Assembly: GCA_050084985.1 (NCBI GenBank)
Contig: JBITNC010000001.1
Span: 109,926,001 to 109,990,000, forward strand
Direction: 5' to 3'
Source: Nageia nagi
Taxonomy: Eukaryota > Pinophyta
Length of the DNA: 64,000 nt
The translations under genes and the position numbers were made by a program. Each line of letters starts with the position of its first letter. Positions within the stretch are counted from its first letter, which is position 1. Below, piece by piece: positions 9,530 to 19,929 of the stretch. The notes beneath the pieces were generated by a model that saw only the letters and a program-made list of their open reading frames with translations, did not search any database and was not told the origin of the DNA.

Positions 9530-11344
9530 CTATCTTATGGAAGGAAATTGTCTCAATGGAAAGAACCTCATGCCATGATTATTTTTGCAGAATCTGGCAA
9601 TGTGTCCATACTCATGATAGTTGTAACACTCAACTGGATACTCCATTAGTGGGTCGAATGCATTCCTAGTGATAAAGGTTCTTGGAACGATATTATACTT
9701 ACATTCAAAAATTTTGTGTCCATATGCATTGCATTTGAAATAGTATCCATTGAAGGGATGTATGTAGCTATTATATTGCTGAGTACTTCTTGGTCCTGCA
9801 TAGGGTCTTCTTTTGGAATGCACTTGATTGAAGCCATCATCCTCCAGTCCTGAGCTATCTTCCTTCTTTTTGGTTTCTTTTATGTTTTCCCTTTTTATGT
9901 CATTGGAAGATTGTCCTTGTTCATATCCTAGACAGGATTTATCAGAAAACATCCTTTGACTGTTAATGATTTCGTTGAGTTTAGTCAACCTTCCTTCTAG
10001 ATATTCAAAAGAGCTGATTTTCTTGGTGACTTCCTCTAGTTGCATACGTAGCCCAATTATTTCTTCTTCAAGCTTACTGCAATTTTTAACTTTCACAAGA
10101 AGCTGTTCCTCCAAACTCTCATTTATCCTCTTAGACTCTTCCACTTCTATTTTTAAGTTTTTTATAATATTACTTGCATCATCAAACCTTTTTAAGAGTT
10201 TCTTATTTTTCTTTATTTCTTTATTCAATTCATTCAATGCTATTATTAGTTCTTCTTCAAGATCAATCTCAATCTCACAGTCATTTTCTTCATCTGTCTC
10301 TTCCTTTTTATGTTCTTGGTCATTTTGATTATCTTCATTCAGTTTCTCTTCAAATGCCATAAACAATGCTCCATTGTATTCTTTTTCTGATTCATTATTG
10401 GAATCATCATCAGTGGAGCCTTCATTTCTAGATATGAAGCTCTGTCTATTTGACCTTCTATTTCGAGCATGAGATTTCATTTTGTGGTTTTTCTCAAAAT
10501 ATGATTCTTGATCATCTTTATCAATTTTTCTATATGGACATTTTGAAATGAAATGACCAATACCACCATAGTTAAAACATTTAAATGGTAGCTTGCCTTT
10601 ATATTTACCTTTTCCCCTTTTTAGCTTTCTAACAAAATTTGCTTCTGCTTCATCAGATTGTTCCTCATTGTTAGAATCTATTTTGGCTGTGGTAATGTTA
10701 TTGGCTTTAAATGTTGCTTCCTTTTTTGAATGTTTTGCTTTTCTAATCCTCATTTCATAAGCAGTCAGCGATCCATGCATCTCATCCATGCTGAAAGTTT
10801 TCAAATTTTTTGCTTCTTCAATAGTAGACACCTTTGAATCAAAGCGAGATGTGAGAGATCGTAGTACCTTTTTCATGATGACATGATCTTCAATTTCTTC
10901 TCCAAGACCTCTGATTGCATTAGTAATTTCATTTACTCTCAACATGTATGCTTCGATGGTTTCATCTTCATTCATCTTTAGAACTTCGAATTGAGCTCTA
11001 TGAGTTTGGAGTTTTGCTTCCTTGACTTTATCATCTCCTTCGTGAATGCTCTTTAACTTATTCCATATTTCTTTTGCAGATTTGCATGCCATAACTTTCA
11101 CCAGTTCACTGTCCACAAGACCACACATTAGGGCATTTCTTGCTTTTGCATCACATTCAAATGCCTTTCTTTCTACTTCATCTGATGGACCTGTAGGGGG
11201 AGGAGTGTAACCCCTTTTAATAGCATCCCAAGTACCAAAACCCAATGCACTGAGATAATTCTTCATTCGAATTTTCCAAAAAACATAATTGGTTCCATCA
11301 AAGAGAGGTGCCTTGTTAGAAGAGAAACCTTCTCCACTTGCCAT
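9530..11344 (-). CDS. gag: Copia Gag polyprotein, 604 aa, Sirevirus-like
   Basis: Nucleocapsid/capsid protein that packages element RNA. The start MASGEGFSSNKAPLFDGTNY at 11344 lies 50 bases inside the primer site and is typical of plant copia gag (UBN2/DUF4219 region, residues ~10-210). A first CCHC-like knuckle (residues ~255-268) reads CFNYGGIGHFISKC. Residues ~345-470 are strongly acidic then coiled coil (repeated E/K/L heptads), as in Sirevirus gag, followed by CLGYEQGQSS. Two more knuckles follow: YFKCNAYGHKIFEC and CYNYHEYGHIARFC. Each of the three has one Cys replaced by Tyr. The frame is fully open although pol downstream is broken. The element may need a frame change or stop bypass to reach protease. 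Confidence 0.9.
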   Translation of the reverse strand: MASGEGFSSNKAPLFDGTNYVFWKIRMKNYLSALGFGTWDAIKRGYTPPPTGPSDEVERKAFECDAKARNALMCGLVDSELVKVMACKSAKEIWNKLKSIHEGDDKVKEAKLQTHRAQFEVLKMNEDETIEAYMLRVNEITNAIRGLGEEIEDHVIMKKVLRSLTSRFDSKVSTIEEAKNLKTFSMDEMHGSLTAYEMRIRKAKHSKKEATFKANNITTAKIDSNNEEQSDEAEANFVRKLKRGKGKYKGKLPFKCFNYGGIGHFISKCPYRKIDKDDQESYFEKNHKMKSHARNRRSNRQSFISRNEGSTDDDSNNESEKEYNGALFMAFEEKLNEDNQNDQEHKKEETDEENDCEIEIDLEEELIIALNELNKEIKKNKKLLKRFDDASNIIKNLKIEVEESKRINESLEEQLLVKVKNCSKLEEEIIGLRMQLEEVTKKISSFEYLEGRLTKLNEIINSQRMFSDKSCLGYEQGQSSNDIKRENIKETKKKEDSSGLEDDGFNQVHSKRRPYAGPRSTQQYNSYIHPFNGYYFKCNAYGHKIFECKYNIVPRTFITRNAFDPLMEYPVECYNYHEYGHIARFCKNNHGMRFFPLRQFPSIR

Positions 11345-11393
11345 AGTGCCACTACTAGGATCTCCTTAGCTGTTATAGCCTAAGTAGGAATGT

Positions 11394-11406
11394 GGCTCTG
11401 ATACCA
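11394..11406 (-). other. Primer binding site, initiator Met-tRNA type
   Basis: Minus strand TGGTATCAGAGCC, two bases inside the 5' LTR edge. This matches the 3' end of plant initiator Met-tRNA, the usual primer of plant copia elements. Confidence 0.93.
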
Positions 11407-12470
11407 ATTGTTGGACTTCGAGTGACACTGAGAGCGGGGGTGAATCAGTGTATATAAAAATAATCAATTTAAGCTTCGTAAATAAAGATAGATTAAAAGC
11501 TAGAGAAAATTGAGCAAGCACACCAAGTACATCACACAACACTAGATATAATGAGGTTCACCAGATTGGCTACATCCCTGAACATGATTGCTTGGACTCC
11601 AATCCAAATCTAATCATTAAAGAAAGCTTATAGATTCACAACACCAACTATGAAGGGTAGCACCAACTACCACTTTAAATATAGCAACACCTACTGCTAG
11701 GAGCACCAACTCCAGCTATTAAGCACCCACTTGATACAACATTCAAAAAGGAGGAAGGAATACAGTTCTAGAAGACCCTCAATGGTCTAGCTCTAATGCT
11801 CATTGTTTGATCTTTGCACACAGCTTTAAAGTAACATAGTTAAATAATCACTATCCTCTCTACATATTTGTTTTCTCACTTCACATACTCTGGATACTCC
11901 CCTCTTCCATGCTCTTCCCTCTCCACTACACACTTTCTTCGATCCGCTCTCCACCTCTTCCACGCTATTACTTCAACTCCCCACAACTCTGCTTGCCTAT
12001 TTTCCCTAAATCTATAATCCACTCTTCACATCCATTCCTACAAACTGTTACACATCAAGAAAACCCCTCACAAAATTGTTCCTATCATCACACATTATCA
12101 AAAACAAACTGAAAAGGAATCTTTATTTGTAACTACTCCTACACTAAGAGAGTTCACTATCTGAGACTGCAACTGCTGTAGCTGATGAATGCTCCTCTTG
12201 CTCAAATAGAGTTGTTTAGACAAGTGTAGCTCTTTCTCCACTGATTCTAGAGATTTGATAGTATCTGATTTTTAGTTTCAAAGTCTCTTTCTATAGCCTA
12301 GAGATTGACTAGCTTACCAGATGTTTATTGTATTCACCATGATGTCATCATATTCAAACTCCGGAAGAGAGTTCCAAGTTATTTGTGTGGCCTTCCAGAA
12401 TTTTCAACACCAACTACTAATGTCATCTTCTCTAGACTCCAAAAGTAGAGTAAAATGCTTCCTGCGATGT

Positions 12471-12957
12471 CCAAAATTTTATCTCCGAATTTTTATCTTC
12501 GGACTTTTATCTCCGAACTTTTATCTCTGAACTTTTATCTTTGGACTTTTCTCTCTAGACTTTTATATCCAAACTTTTATCTCTAGACTTTTATCTCCAG
12601 ACTTTTATCTCCAGACTTTTATCTCTAGACTTTTCTCTCCGAACTTTTATCTCTAGACTTTTATCTCTGAACTTTTATCTTCGAACTTTTATCTCCAGAC
12701 TTTTCTCTCCAGACTTTTATCTCCAAACTCTTATCTCTAGACTTTTATCTCCGTACTTTTATCTCCGGACTTTTCTCTCTGGACTTTTATCTCCGAACTT
12801 TTATCTCTGGACTTTTATCTTCGCACTTTTATCTTCACACTTTTATCTCTGGACTTTTATCTTCGCACTTTTATCTTCACACTTTTATCTTTGAACTTTT
12901 ATCTCTGCACTTTTATCTCTGGACTTTTATCTTCGCATGTTTATCTCCAGATTTCTA
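12471..12957. repeat. 14-bp LTR minisatellite, about 35 units
   Basis: Same ACTTTTATCTCTGG-type unit as in the partner LTR, about 35 copies by eye against about 43. The first and last units are the most degenerate. Variant order differs from the other LTR, so units have been gained, lost or converted since insertion. Confidence 0.93.
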
Positions 12958-13043
12958 TTCACCCCTTGCTGACCTCATCATCTCTGGAACCCAGTTTCAT
13001 TCAAAAATGTGAACATCATTCTTCCTGTGATGTCATCTCTTTT

Positions 13044-13290
13044 GGAATGCTTTATTTACTAACCCTAGCTTTTCAATTCTCCTTGCTGACTTCATCACTT
13101 CCAAAACCCAATTTGGAATGCTTTATTTACTAACCCCATCTTTTCAGTTCTCCTTGTTGACTTCATCACTTTTGAAACCTGGTCTGGAATGCTTCATTTA
13201 CTAACCTCGACTTATGCTTTATTTACTAACCTTGGCTTTTTAGTTCTCCTTGCTAACTTCATCACTTCTGGAACCCGGTCTTTACCAAAA
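13044..13290. repeat. LTR tandem repeat, ~70-bp unit (5' LTR copy)
   Basis: Diverged units with GAATGCTTTATTTACTAACC and TTCTCCTTGCTGACTTCATC, matching 5752-5998 in the other LTR. No coding content. Confidence 0.83.
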
Positions 13291-13329
13291 CCATGTGTTG
13301 ACAACAATGACAATCACACATGCTCAACA

Positions 13330-13334
13330 GATCT
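13330..13334. repeat. Target site duplication GATCT, right copy
   Basis: GATCT directly after the terminal CAACA of the LTR, matching 3987-3991. The gypsy linker frame continues on its far side (ANPKIVYLGDVLDE). Confidence 0.9.
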
Positions 13335-14330
13335 TGCAAATCCTAAGATTGTCTACTTGGGGGATGTCTTAGATGAGTAAAAAAGAGCTAAGGGCATCAA
13401 ACTATTGAAGAAGTATGCTAAGGTTTTTTCCTATAGTTATAAGGATATGCTAAGCATGAATCCTAATATGGTAGTTCATAATATCATTACTTAGCTAAAT
13501 GCAAAACCTATCAAGCAAAAACCTAGGAGGGTAGACCCCATAAATTCACTTTAAATTAAGGAGGAAATTTAGATTTTATTAGATTCCAAGTTCATCCATT
13601 CTATCGATTATCCTCAATGGGTGTCTAACATGGTCCCTATTAGTAAGATTGAAGGTCACCATAAAGTTTGCATAGATTTCAAATATCTTAATACAAATTA
13701 ACTTAAATATGACTTTTTGTTACCTAACATATATGCTCTAGTTAAAAATATGGTTGTTTATGAGATGTCATCCCTCATGGATGGCTTCTTAGGCTATAAT
13801 CAAATTTGGGTTTTCCTAGATGACCAACATAATATTGCATTCATTACACCCTAGGGGACTTATTGATATAAAGTCATGCCTTTAGAACTCATGAATGTTG
13901 GTGCCACCTATCAAAGAGACATGACTTATATTTTCCATAACATAATGCATGACATCATGGAGGACTATGTGGACAACTTATAAGCCAAATCTAGAACAAG
14001 AGATTAGCATTATGAAGTATTAGAGAAGGTTTTTTAGAGGTTACTTAGGCATAATGTTAGGCTAAATCCTAGGAAGTGTGTATTTGCAATCACATTAAGA
14101 AAGTTATTAGGATTCATTATTTCCAAAATAGGCATAAAGGTTGACCATAAGAAAGTCACAACTATCACATGTATGCCTCCACCACATGACCTCAATACTT
14201 TAAGGAGTCTTTAAGGAAAAAATTAGGCTATTAGAAGGTTTATAGCTCAATTATATGATAAGTTTCATCCATTTAATGAAATCATTAAGAAGGGCATGTA
14301 ATTTGATTGGAATCAAGGTTGTCAAAAGGC
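13335..14330 (+). pseudogene. Gypsy reverse transcriptase (broken), resumed after the nested insertion
   Basis: Starts with the pre-RT motif ANPKIVYLGDVLDE and GIKLLKKYAKVFSYSYKDML, then RT: HSIDYPQWVSNMVPISK, HHKVCIDFKYLN, SSLMDGFLGYNQI, and the catalytic box at 13966-13977, which reads YVDN instead of YVDD. Then KCVFAITLRKLLGFIISKIG. Many TAG/TAA stops lie at Gln positions. The Asp-to-Asn change alone would inactivate it. Confidence 0.85.
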
Positions 14331-14760
14331 CTTTGATGATATTAAACAATACCTTCTCAATCCTCTAGTTCTCATTCCACCTAGAGATGGTATCCCCTTT
14401 CACTTATATCTTTCAACGGGTAACTTCACCTTAGGAGTCATGCTTGCACAAAAAATAATTAGGAAAAGGAGTAAGCTATATATTATCTTAATCATATACT
14501 TGTTGATTATGAGCTTAGGTATGTCTACATTGATAGGGTTTATCTCCCTCTTGTTTTTGTTGCTAAGAAGTTGAGATATTACATGTTGAATCATACCACA
14601 TATGTCATTTCCAAGGTCAATCCATTGAAACACATGATTAGCAAGGTGTATCATAATATGAAAAATACTAAATAGATATTTTTCTTATCTAAATTTGATC
14701 TCATATTAATCATTCAAAGATCCACTAAGGGTTAGGTCATAGCCAATCAACTAGTAAAGG
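14331..14760 (+). pseudogene. Gypsy RNase H (broken)
   Basis: KAFDDIKQYLLNPLVLIPP leads into PFHLYLSTGNFTLGVMLAQ (RNase H strand 1 region). After a frameshift near 14460 the sequence resumes with ELRYVYIDRVYLPLVFVAKK and LRYYMLNHTTYVI. Normal position directly after RT. Confidence 0.7.
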
Positions 14761-14829
14761 CACCTATCTAGGAAACTACCCTTGTTGAGATCATCCACCT
14801 TGACAAGGATGTTGTTAAGGTAGATGAGA

Positions 14830-15290
14830 TTAAATAGGTAGTTGATACTCAAAAATATTATGAAATGACTATGTACTTTGATGGATTAAAGTGTGAAGAA
14901 GGGTGTGGGGCTGAAGTTATCTTCTTCACTCCCTAAGGTGTACCCATTCTATATTCCTTCAAGTTAGACTTCCCATGCATAAATAATAATGTAGTGTACA
15001 AGGAAATCCTTTAGGGTCTTAAGGCATCCTTAAAGCTAAAATTTGAAAAGTTTCTTACCTATGGTTATTCTTAGTTAATATTTAATTAGGTCCTAGGTTT
15101 TTATCAATTTCATAATGAGTTTTTTGAAGACTTATAGAGATATGGCATTGAGTTTACTATAGTTTTTCAAAGCCTACAAGATTGAGGTCACTTTGTGATT
15201 ATCTAACCAGTTTGTATACACTATAGAATACCTAGGGTATCTTATACCTCCTAACCTTGATAGTCATATTTAACATGTTGAGATTATGAA
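14830..15290 (+). pseudogene. Second (archaeal-type) RNase H, Tat-lineage hallmark
   Basis: Reads MTMYFDGLKCEEGCGAEVIF, YSFKLDFPCINNNVVYKEIL and LKASLKLKFEKFLTYGYS. This is the extra RNase H found between RNase H and integrase in Tat/Ogre elements (F-D-G-S, N-N-x-A-E-Y, GDS-Q-L). The first Asp is kept. The Glu motif reads VVYKE and the third, usually GDS, reads GYS, so catalysis is lost. Confidence 0.75.
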
Positions 15291-15489
15291 TTTGAAGTAA
15301 TCTACTATTAAATCACCTTTACCTTAGGTGTTACCTTCATCTTCATTCAATGAATTACTATCGAGCATCATGACTTATAGTATAAGTAGTTGCATGAATA
15401 TCTGAAGTGGAATATGACACCACCCAACTTTTTAGCTAGTCAAAAAAGAACATTCAAACAAAAATCCTTCTAGTACACCATACTAGGAG

Positions 15490-16640
15490 ACGTCATCTAT
15501 AAGCAATCATATGATGGTTTCTTCCTTCGATGTTTAGAGCTTTGTGATCAACATATTGCAATAAAGACTTATCATGATGGTATCTAGGATGGGAATTTCA
15601 ATGGATCATCCATTACTAAATGTATTCTCAAGATGAGATATTATTGGTTGACTATGGAAAAGGATTATCAAGAATTTGTCAAAAAAATGTGTTAAGTGCC
15701 AATAACATTCTAATTTGTAGCATCTCCCAACTTAGGAAATTAACCCCATTCAGTATCTATGGACCTTTTATCAATAGGTTTTGATCTCATAGGTCATTTT
15801 GTACCTCTATCTTTAGGTGGACATAAGTTCATAATCACCATGATTGAGTACTTTACCAAGTGGGTTGAGGTAGAGGTGCTTGTGTCTACTACTATGCCCA
15901 AGATTGCCAATTTCATAGATACCCACATCATTTATTATTTTGGCATCCTACATAAAATTATATTAGATAATGGGACACTTTTAAAGAATCAACATGTTAT
16001 TGCATTTTGTAATGGTTAAAATATTTAGCATTCCTTCTCTACACCATGCTACCCCTAGGGTAATGAGCAGGTTGAAGCATCTAACAAAATCATTATCATA
16101 ATTTTGAAGAAAATGGTTAACAAAAATCATACAAATTGGCATGAATGTCTCCCTTATGCCTTATGGGTATACCATACCAACATTAGGATACCCATGGGAG
16201 ACACCCTCTTCCCATTAGTCTATGGTGTTGAAGTAATCATGTTGCTTGAGTTAGAAATCTCTTCCCTCAAAGTTTAATTAAAATGCCTCATTCCTAATGA
16301 GGATATTAGGTAATATTGGTTAGACCAACTAAACCTTATTTATGAATGATGATTCAATTCCATTCAACATCATAAGGTTTATCAAGATTGGTTGAAGTGG
16401 ATATACAACAAAAGGGTTTGTCCTAGAGAGTTTGAAATTAGTGACTTAGTCCTTAAGGAAAATCAATAATAATCACATCTTGAGAGGTCACTCAAAGATA
16501 AGTTTGCATCAAATTGGTTAGGGCCTTATATTATCAAGAAGAAATTTAGCACAGGTGTTTATCATTTGGAAAATATAGAGGGTCACGAAGAGATGGAGCC
16601 CATTAACATACTTCATCTTTTTCCATTCTACATTTAGTTT
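15490..16640 (+). pseudogene. Gypsy integrase (broken)
   Basis: N-terminal zinc finger: TYHDGI, a stop, DGNFNG (second His lost), then CVKCQ, which needs a one-base shift at an A7 run (15681-15687). Catalytic core: D in GFDLIGHF (15783-15785), D in ILDNGT (15966-15968) and E in QVEASNK (16074-16076), all present. C-terminal SH3-like part: NWLGPYIIKKKFSTGVYHLE, EPINILHLFPFYI, then a stop at about 16636. The family inserts cDNA into chromosomes. Confidence 0.85.
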
Positions 16641-19290
16641 ACTTTTCTTGATTTATATTTGTTTATTGTTGTGTTTTGTTGACATAGTTTATTTTTGCTT
16701 GCATCTTATCTCATTATCTTGGATTTATTTTTTGTAACATGTTATCTTATTTTAGTAACTTATTTATCTACCCTAGGTGTCAAGATATGGGTTACATGCA
16801 ACCATTCCCTTGGGCTTAGGTGTGTCTATCACTTCTTTTCTTTCACCACTTTAATTTATTTTTTATCATATCATTGGGAGTTAATACTTAGTTCATTTTC
16901 CACATTTTAGTGTCATCATACCTTTTTTGGGTGCATGGAGGCCACTAGTCACTCATCTCCCTATCACATGTCAGTTCTTGTATCATCGTGTTGCTCCTAT
17001 CTATTATCACCATCTTGTATTTATCATAATCTTCCTCACTTGTCATCCTCATATGAGTCAAGAATATTAAACACTATGTTAATTCATAATGAATCAAGTA
17101 TAGTCTTGGACATACATAGAAGTCACCCCCAAAATAACTTAGTTTGACCAAGTTATTTTCTTTCATTGGTGTTTTATTTGGTTCATTTTGGCTTTTTTCC
17201 TTTACCTTATCTTATTTGTTATGTTGGATCCTTTGCATTCTAATTTCATAAATATCCCATCCCTAGCATTTTTGCATGTCTATTTAGGTCACTTATCACC
17301 ATACATGAACCACAAATCCCTAATGAGGGTACAACCACTTGGGTCTTAGTCACTATATTGGGTTTTTTGATAAATAACTCCCTTAAGATTGATCATAGAC
17401 TACAAAATATCATGGTTTATAAGGGAAATATCCTATGACCTTATTGTGATTTGACACCTCAATGGATTTGTGTAAGTTCAATGATTTAGGCCTTTTTTTC
17501 CTAATTTTATCTTCATTTATCTCTTTTATGATGATTTTAAGGCCCTACCCATTGTCATTTGTGCTTTTGCTACATTTCATACTCTTTTATCAAGTTTTGT
17601 TGTTCATCATTTTTTCCAAATTTTATTTTGTTTATCATTAATAAGTAAGTTTAACCTTAAAAATTTGATGCACAATCAATTTCACTAGTTTCATACTCAT
17701 TCCAGTGTCATTAGGAAGTTATTTTTATTTTTTTCAATCACATCTCACCTATTTACTTAAATCTCAAAGTTGTCCCTTTGTACCTACACATGTGGGCATC
17801 GTACCATGTTGACCTAGGTCACATTATCATTTGATTTTTAATTCAATCATATTTTACCTAATTTGGTGCTATCATGTCATGTCATACCATTTCAAGTTAT
17901 TTCATCATTATTTCATCACCTATTTGTTTTGGGGATGGTCCTGGAATTCGATCCCTATAAAAATTAGCTATTTGATTTTTCATTTTGATGTGTTAAATGA
18001 TGTCCATTTTTAGATCCATATTTTCCTAGTCCTTCATTAATATAAACTTGGTCATCATATTAAGTTTCATATCCTAATTTCATTGTTTGATCAATTTTTG
18101 CAAGTAATTTCCAGGGCTACTCATAACAATGCACTTTCAGTAAGCAGTAAAGGGTTGTCACCCTAGTCTAGGTAGTCTTTTGTTTCAATTTTAAAAATAG
18201 GCCAAATAACATCCATTTTTTGAACCATTTGATCCTACACTTAGACCATATAACTATCTACCATATCATCAAGACATTTCAACAAATAATCAATGTTGTC
18301 ATTTGTTATGGTCCATTAATATTTGTAGTTTTTCACTATTTTGAAATTGTCATTTTTTTTGGTTTCAATTTTGATCAAATTCATTCATGTTATGGTAATA
18401 TCTTGATCATGTTTATTTGTATGTTTTCCATGATCTACATAAATCAAGTATTTTAGGGTGTCTTTACAATGTCTCCCTACCTCATTTTATGTGCTATTTT
18501 GGCATCATTTTGACAACATTTTGGCTTATTTTTCTTTATTTTTAAACCATGTTTTTTTCCATGATGTATTTTTTACCTATTTTTTGGTTTGCTTATGTTT
18601 TAGGTAGGTGTTTTTATGTCTTTTCATAATGTATATCATTTTATATCTTTTTAGGTATGTTTTGTTATTTGGTTTTGTGACTTTTTTACCATTATAATTC
18701 ATTTTCATTATTTTTATTATTTATGATCGATCATTTGTCATTATTTTGTTTTTATCTCTTTGTGTACTCCTTGTGTGTTTAGATATACAAGTTCATTTTC
18801 TTTATGATATGCTTAAACAAGCAAGTTCATTTTAATTCTTTCTTTTTAAGTGTTCTTTTAAGTTCATCTTTAGGTCTTTTATGTGTTCCTTTTTAGGGTT
18901 CATTTAATTCATTTTAGCATTTATTTTAAGTCAATTTATAAGTCTATTAGTATTGTCCATTTTAAGTGTCTCCTTTTAAATTTTATTTTATGTCTAATTA
19001 GGTCCATATGGTGTTGCATACATTCATAATTTCAATTTACATCCATCATACATAAATAAAGTACATACATACATTCATTCACAACATCAAGTACACATGT
19101 AGATTAAAATATAAGTCATCATATATCATACATGTCAATCTTAGATAGTTAAAAATATACATATACATCTCTAGATACAAAATATCAATCTCAAAATACA
19201 TATACATAATATTGCATGCTCTAGCACCAAAATTGATATGCATAATCCTATCAAAATCCACACCTATAAGGTGTGGGGTAATCCCTTCTC
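16641..19290. other. T-rich non-coding stretch, no gene seen
   Basis: Low-complexity, T-rich on the plus strand, with many CAT/ATT runs. No domain in six frames. It could hold part of the non-coding 3' region of the Tat-like element, but I see no TG...CA edge, polypurine tract or duplicated sequence that would prove an LTR. Confidence 0.5.
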
Positions 19291-19929
19291 TATCATTAGC
19301 TAGGAGGAGTTATAGTCTTCTCTTATACCTCTATCTAAGCCCCTACTAAGATGCTCTCTCCTATTGCCCTTCTCTATCCAACTAATGATGGTGACCTAAA
19401 AAATTAACCTAAAACCTATGATATGGCTCATCTAATGAGCCCACTTGTCCCTTTCCCTACCTTCACACCCACCTTGACCCTTGCAATCATCATCTTTATA
19501 GTTGTGGCCTATATTGATGCTAGCTATCAAATTGATTTCCCTTCATTACAATGATTCCTTGCCACACTATGGGATATGCTTTGGCCTATCGACATGATCC
19601 TAGAGGTCTTTGAGTCAATGGGATCTAACCCTATCTCTAACAACTATAATTTCCATGCTAATGTTGAAATGCTAGCCCTCTCTACCTCATCAAACACCTA
19701 CATGAGTTATCTCAATGTGCTACTCTATGTTGTAGGGGGTCTCACCTCTAGAGGATCCATCTATAATACTACATTTTCAAATATCTCTTTCTTATCCCTT
19801 AAACCTATCAACAATGCTTTGAGCACATCCCTCTTTTGTAATGGCTACAAAAATAAATAGTAGGGTCTACATATATACCTATAAGGTGCTACCCCATCCC
19901 TTTCCTACCACCTTGGTGGTCTATTCTAC
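19291..19929. other. C-rich stretch between relics, no gene seen
   Basis: Plus strand rich in CTA/CTC, base composition like the mobile-domain relic that follows. It may be its eroded 3' part (minus strand). The open stretch 19576-19860 on the plus strand shows no recognisable motif and is probably accidental. Confidence 0.4.

Larger units (their letters stand above)
3992..13329 (-). mobile_element. Sirevirus-like Ty1/copia retrotransposon, nested in the gypsy element
   Basis: A structurally complete element of 9338 bp read on the minus strand: 5' LTR (11409-13329), Met-tRNA primer site, gag, protease, integrase, RT, RNase H, polypurine tracts, 3' LTR (3992-6043). It is flanked by GATCT duplications. 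Domain order PR-IN-RT-RH is copia. The long gag with a coiled-coil C-terminal half, a CLGYEQGQSS motif and the cluster of polypurine tracts resemble Sireviruses (SIRE/Maximus). Hand comparison of the first ~250 bases of the two LTRs gives about 20 differences, mostly transitions, so the insertion is not recent. Gag is one open frame; pol is broken by a modest number of stops and frameshifts. Confidence 0.92.
11409..13329 (-). repeat. Copia 5' LTR (1921 bp), promoter side
   Basis: Begins TGTTGGACTTCG and ends GCTCAACA on the plus strand, with a TGTTG/CAACA terminal inverted repeat. It is colinear with 3992-6043. The 131-bp length difference is matched by eight fewer minisatellite units (about 112 bp) and the lack of the 19-bp duplication. 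This copy would drive transcription leftwards. A TATA-like CTATATTTAAAG at about 11673-11684 on the minus strand is a weak promoter candidate. Confidence 0.92.
1..16640 (+). mobile_element. Decayed Ty3/gypsy retrotransposon, Tat/Ogre-like, 5' end outside window
   Basis: Gag, zinc knuckle, aspartic protease, linker, RT, RNase H, a second RNase H and integrase appear in that order on the plus strand, all broken by stops and frameshifts. The second RNase H after the normal one, and the protease-linker signature (LHRCLKYLHNG, GDPNPFSHYN), are known from the Tat/Ogre lineage of plant Ty3/gypsy. The element is split by a complete copia insertion at 3992-13329, so its own sequence is 1-3991 plus 13335-16640. 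The 5' LTR lies before the window. I could not place the 3' LTR; it may be to the right of an antisense reading frame at 19930-21560 that may belong to the same element. Confidence 0.8.

Noticed and set aside
9966-10362. Plus-strand Ser/Phe-rich open frames
   Set aside because: Antisense shadows of the acidic coiled-coil part of copia gag.
16641-19290. 3' LTR of the Tat-like gypsy element
   Set aside because: Composition is suggestive but there is no polypurine tract, TG...CA edge or second copy in the window to prove it.
19576-19860. 94-codon plus-strand ORF
   Set aside because: No motif, lies next to the minus-strand PMD relic with the same C-rich composition; likely chance.
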